Shown here: positions 60,901 through 64,000 of the stretch, one piece after another
How positions within the stretch are numbered: the stretch's first letter is position 1
Layout: every line of letters starts with the position of its first letter
Assembly: GCA_030248215.1 (NCBI GenBank)
Contig: JASANG010001414.1
Span: 186,001 to 250,000, forward strand
DNA: 64,000 bases
Reading direction: 5' to 3'
Source of the DNA: Enoplolaimus lenunculus
Taxonomy: Eukaryota > Nematoda > Enoplea > Enoplida > Thoracostomopsidae
The notes under the pieces: generated by a model
Seen by the model: the letters and a program-made list of their open reading frames with translations, nothing else
What the model was told of the DNA's origin: nothing
Databases searched by the model: none
Translations under genes and position numbers: made by a program

Positions 60901-63900
60901 TACGGTTAAAAGTTTTACGGCTGGCATTGCGTTGATATTATGAAACAAATTATAGATATATCTGAAATTCGCAACATGCAGGATTCGGATTCGGCAAATC
61001 AGCACTGGATTCGGATTCGGTCAAATCGTGGATTCGGTGCAACCCTGGGCCAAGTATTGATTTTTACTGTAACCGAAAGTGGTCATCAACTCGGTATAGC
61101 ATCAAACCTATGTCAAAATATTTGCCGATGCCGATTATTTTGAAATATGCCGATGCCGATTCTTATGTTAATACACGATACAACCAGGGTGCAACCGGAA
61201 TTCCGATTCCGATTAGAATTCCGATTCAAAACGAGTTCCGATTCCGATTGCGCAACCAATCGGAATCGGAATATTGAAATTTTAATTTTAATCTTACATC
61301 TTTGTGATACGTTGCATAAAAATTCTGAATTATTTATCTATTAAATTGAGTTCGATAAGTTAACTTATCTATAATTGATTGTAGATTAGCTTTTATAGAA
61401 CCAAAAATCATGGCCAACTTGTTCATGCAATTTTTTTGACAATTTTTGCCTGTAAACAAACGCTCAAATCAACATGGTATTTGTCAATACAAATTATCCG
61501 TGCAGTCATAAAATCTGTATTTCCGATTCCGATCCCGGTATAATCCAGTTCCGCTTTGCCCCCTGGATACAAAGGTACATCATTATAATGCGAAGATTTA
61601 AATCTTAAAAACCATAAAAGAAGATAATTTTATGAGACTGGTTCATTTCAAGTATTTTTTCAAACACAAACGCAAGAGAAATAATAGTTTTTTCGATCAG
61701 ATTCGCCGATACATTGTTATGTGCAACAAGTTTCACAATTATTTTGCAATTTTTTTGCAATGCCGATAATGATATACTAACAAAAAGTGAATTATTGCCA
61801 ATGCCGAATAATCGGCACATCCCTCGTATCGCAATTGGTGAAATAGGGGGTTCGGTGCCACCCTGGTGACCGTACCCCATTGACCGCGCACTGCAATGAC
61901 TCACGTGTTGCGTCATCTGGAACATAACAATAAAAAATTCAAAGCTGAAATTTAAACCGAGGGATGTGTGTTTAGTGGGAACGTATTACATACTAGCCCG
62001 TGTTGGGGCTTGACCTATGGACATCTTTTCCAAAATGGTGGAAATGTATGTTTCAATTCAAACGAAATTGTATTGAGTCAAAAAATTCTGCTCCGCTTTT
62101 GTTTCAGCAAATCCATGTTATTGAAAGGGACTATGCAACCGCGTGCCAATTATTGGCAACTGGGGCTGAATTGGCGCAGAACGAGAACGTTGTCTATACA
62201 CAAATACTTTTCCTGTTAAGTAAAGGAATGGTGAGCTTCTGTTCTACCTTATTTATTTTTTAATTAAATACTATATAGTGTGTGGCTGGCGGTTCTACAC
62301 TTTGATAACGAACTGTTTTAGCAATGATATTTTGCTGAGGTTTTTCAATTTAAGAGGAAAGTTTACAATATGTGTTAGTATTTACAATATAGTGAAGCCA
62401 GAAAAATATTAATTTTAATGTGTGTCCTGCATAAACAGTATAATTGAGTTATGTTATTTGCAGCTTCTCATTACCGAAAAAAAGCTATCAGAAGTACATC
62501 CAGTGCTTACAACCGTAGGTCATTTGGTAGAGCAGTGGCATGGACCAACTGAGAAGCGCGAGGGCTTAAAAGTTTTCTTCCTGGTTTTGCAAGTCTGTCA
62601 CTTTCTGATGACTGGACAGGTAATGAATAAGATAGATATTTGTAGTTTTGTCGGTTATGCATTTAATAAGTATATATTGTTTAAAAATATGTGTACTGGC
62701 GGCTATAATGGTTCATTCTCAGTAGAAAAATTAATATTTGACAATCGTTTAATTCAGAAGTTATTCGGCAAGATTCCGTTTATCGGTATTTATTCAATCG
62801 TTAGTTGAGCGCATCTACGGAGTATTCCTTACGTCTGCTTGTGAGGTATTGGCTGTCCCTAACCGTAAACGTATTCACTTCTGTTTGCATTAAGTAAAAC
62901 TACGTACAGGCTTTAAGTTTTTTCAACGTGGGTTGTAAATGTTGACCTGTAAAAAAGTTTTGAAAACCAGAAACGGAAAATAACATAATTTATTTTAACA
63001 TTGCAGGTACGCAGCGTTAAACCATGTTTAAAGCAGTTGCAAACAAGTGTTCAAGTAGTCAGCACAACCGTAGAGAACAATAATTTTTGTGCAAATACTC
63101 CGACCACTTCTACTAACACATCCGAAAGCTTTCACTGGATATCACACGACCATATGTGCATTCTTGTTTATCTGGTGAGCAAACAGAACAACATCTTTTT
63201 GTCTTATTTTTTGCGATTTTGGAGTAGATGTTGGTTTTCGATAAATCAATAAAGAGAATAAACCAACAGAACACCTCACCGTATTGACATCCAATATGCG
63301 CTTCGTCTCACCCCAGTAGTTCCAAAGTCCGTTTGTTTCGACTTCAATTACAGTACGCAGAAAATTTTGGTCCCAGGCGAACATTCACTTTCTAGCAGTT
63401 TATACGCTAGCTAGTTAAATTTAATGACTGCATCCAGGGCTTCAGTCAGGACTAGATGTTCCAGGATCAGGAACAAAGAGTAACGAACTCATTTAGAACT
63501 AATAATTTAGCATTCACATATTTTTTAATATTCAAATGATTTGGCACATCGTAAAAATTTCTATTCCCGCGTCCTGCGATGCCGGAATAGGAATAGAAAT
63601 CGAATTTTTACACGAATTCCGGTGGAACTCTGGCTGCACCCAAGTAAACTACGGCTAACACTGTAATTTCTTGCCGTAATGCTGCATATAGGAGTTTGTT
63701 TGTAGGTATCTGTGATGCATGCCACGCAAGCCGGTCAGCTAGAAAAGGCGAAAAAGTATACAGAAAAAGCGTTATTCCAGATTGACAAGTTAAAAGGTAT
63801 TAATTGTTTAACGTTTTCAGTAGCGTCAATAACGCCGCTATTTCAGTAACTTTATGTGAAATTGAAAAGCAGATGTCTTATGTGTGATTGTGTAACATAA

Positions 63901-64000
63901 CCGTTTTTAAAAGATAAATAAGACAAATCGGCTGTAGAAATTGTTCATTTATTATCCTTTTAGTTTTCGAAAGCGAACATTCCTTGCTTTACTCTTTCCA
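57970..64000 (+). CDS. MAU2: MAU2/SCC4 cohesin-loading factor, 5' part (eight exons seen, runs off the window)
   Basis: MAU2 is the TPR-like partner of NIPBL; together they load cohesin onto chromatin. Exons: 57970-58197, 59143-59226, 59729-59827, 62108-62230, 62464-62619, 63007-63174, 63706-63796, and 63964 to the window end. Seen, in step with human MAU2: WYLSLLGIAESLR, PPERIEARTRMQLAHLL, WLIAQSQVSFDDVRLEIAS, SFWHYRFLYELA, ACQLLATGAELAQ, LFLLSKGM, KLSEVHPVLTTVGHLVEQW, KVFFLVLQVCHFLMTGQ, VRSVKPCLKQLQ, SHDHMCILVYL, QAGQLEKAKKYTEKAL. All junctions are GT-AG and in phase. The start ATG directly precedes the conserved N-terminus and lacks the long Ala-rich leader of the human protein. Exon 2 could also begin at 59107, 36 bases earlier and still in frame; homology supports 59143. 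Introns are packed with MITEs. Confidence 0.95.
58330..58500. mobile_element. Degraded family M MITE in MAU2 intron 1
   Basis: CCTTAGCCTAAG, CTAAGTCTAAGCC and CTTAGCG variants form an inverted TTAGGC-type interior, with GTGGCGTAACAG at the left and AAAAGTAACATAACG at the right. Confidence 0.45.
59330..59690. mobile_element. Family N MITE in MAU2 intron 2
   Basis: CAGGGTTCCAACAGC with GGAACAGGGACGGGAACCGG at the left, and GCAGGAACAGAAATCG with AATTCCGG at the right. The right boundary is approximate. Confidence 0.5.
60118..60550. mobile_element. hAT-like MITE, family F (GGATCCGG motif)
   Basis: It starts TAGAGAACGGCCGGATCC and ends GGATCCGGTCGATCCCTA. GCTGAAAC flanks it exactly (60110-60117, 60551-60558). 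GGATCC/CCGGAT repeats fill both ends. MAU2 intron 3. Confidence 0.88.
60732..61047. mobile_element. hAT-like MITE, family G (GATTCGG motif)
   Basis: It starts CAGGGTGGCAACAAAGGTC and ends GGATTCGGTGCAACCCTG. GGCCAAGT flanks it exactly (60724-60731, 61048-61055). GATTCGG is repeated about ten times, in the same orientation at both ends, which is unlike the palindromic motifs of other families. Confidence 0.88.
61085..61825. mobile_element. Family B MITE interrupted by a family E copy
   Basis: GCCGATGCCGATT repeats at the left (about 61125-61160) and GCCGAATAATCGGCACATCCCT at the right are family B ends. The middle is occupied by family E at 61185-61565. The left boundary is approximate. Confidence 0.65.
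61185..61565. mobile_element. hAT-like MITE, family E (ATTCCG motif), nested in family B
   Basis: It starts CAGGGTGCAACCGGAATTCC and ends TAATCCAGTTCCGCTTTGC then CCCCTG. Flanks GATACAAC and GATACAAA match at 7 of 8. ATTCCG/CGGAAT repeats near both ends. Confidence 0.8.
63437..63645. mobile_element. Family N-like MITE in MAU2 intron 6
   Basis: GTTCCAGGATCAGGAACAAAG at the left and GGAATAGGAATAGAAATCG with GAATTCCGGTGGAACTCTG at the right. Ends are only approximately placed. Confidence 0.45.

Noticed and set aside
1-64000. CRISPR array or bacterial defence system
   Set aside because: All repeats are eukaryotic transposon-derived; genes have spliceosomal introns.

Overview
This is an intron-rich, fairly AT-rich invertebrate animal genome segment. 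The four recognisable host genes (p66/GATAD2, junctophilin, TRAM, MAU2) are metazoan families with conventional GT-AG introns, and no bacterial-style operon or plasmid feature is seen. The exact phylum cannot be fixed from sequence alone.

Layout. (1) About 808-9711, + strand: most of a GATAD2/p66 gene, the Mi-2/NuRD subunit; its first exon is not seen. (2) 9.8-18.0 kb: gene-poor spacer with repeats. (3) 18084-25813, + strand: a complete junctophilin gene of seven exons (1014 codons), with eight MORN motifs and a C-terminal membrane anchor. (4) 25.8-42.9 kb: spacer dominated by an 11.1-kb LTR retroelement (28504-39633, minus orientation) with a 5-bp target duplication GGCCG. It has a Gag-like region and no visible polymerase, and carries a related solo LTR (35038-36316) that has its own 5-bp duplication. 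(5) 42881-48405, minus strand: a complete TRAM gene of seven exons (393 codons). (6) 49.4-57.9 kb: stacked, nested DNA-transposon-derived repeats and tRNA-derived SINEs. (7) 57970 to the window end, + strand: the 5' part of MAU2 (cohesin loader subunit), eight exons seen, running off the edge. Every exon junction in the four models keeps reading frame and homology to the human proteins as I know them.

Non-coding DNA is unusually rich in short non-autonomous transposons. Many families share hAT-like ends (CAGGGTG, CAGGGATG, TAGGGAT) and 8-bp target duplications. Each family carries its own short motif repeated through its ends, such as TTCCGG, ATCGGC, ATTCCG, GGATCC, GATTCGG, CTCGGT or TTAGGC. 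There are also pogo-like copies flanked by TA, and piggyBac-like copies flanked by TTAA that contain a tRNA-Gly-like segment. Nesting reaches three levels. One hAT-like copy landed on the 3' splice site of TRAM intron 1 and duplicated it.

The four host proteins work in unrelated places: chromatin repression (GATAD2), ER-plasma membrane junctions in excitable cells (junctophilin), ER protein translocation (TRAM) and cohesin loading (MAU2). GATAD2A and MAU2 are neighbours on human 19p13.11, so their co-occurrence here may be a remnant of ancient linkage.
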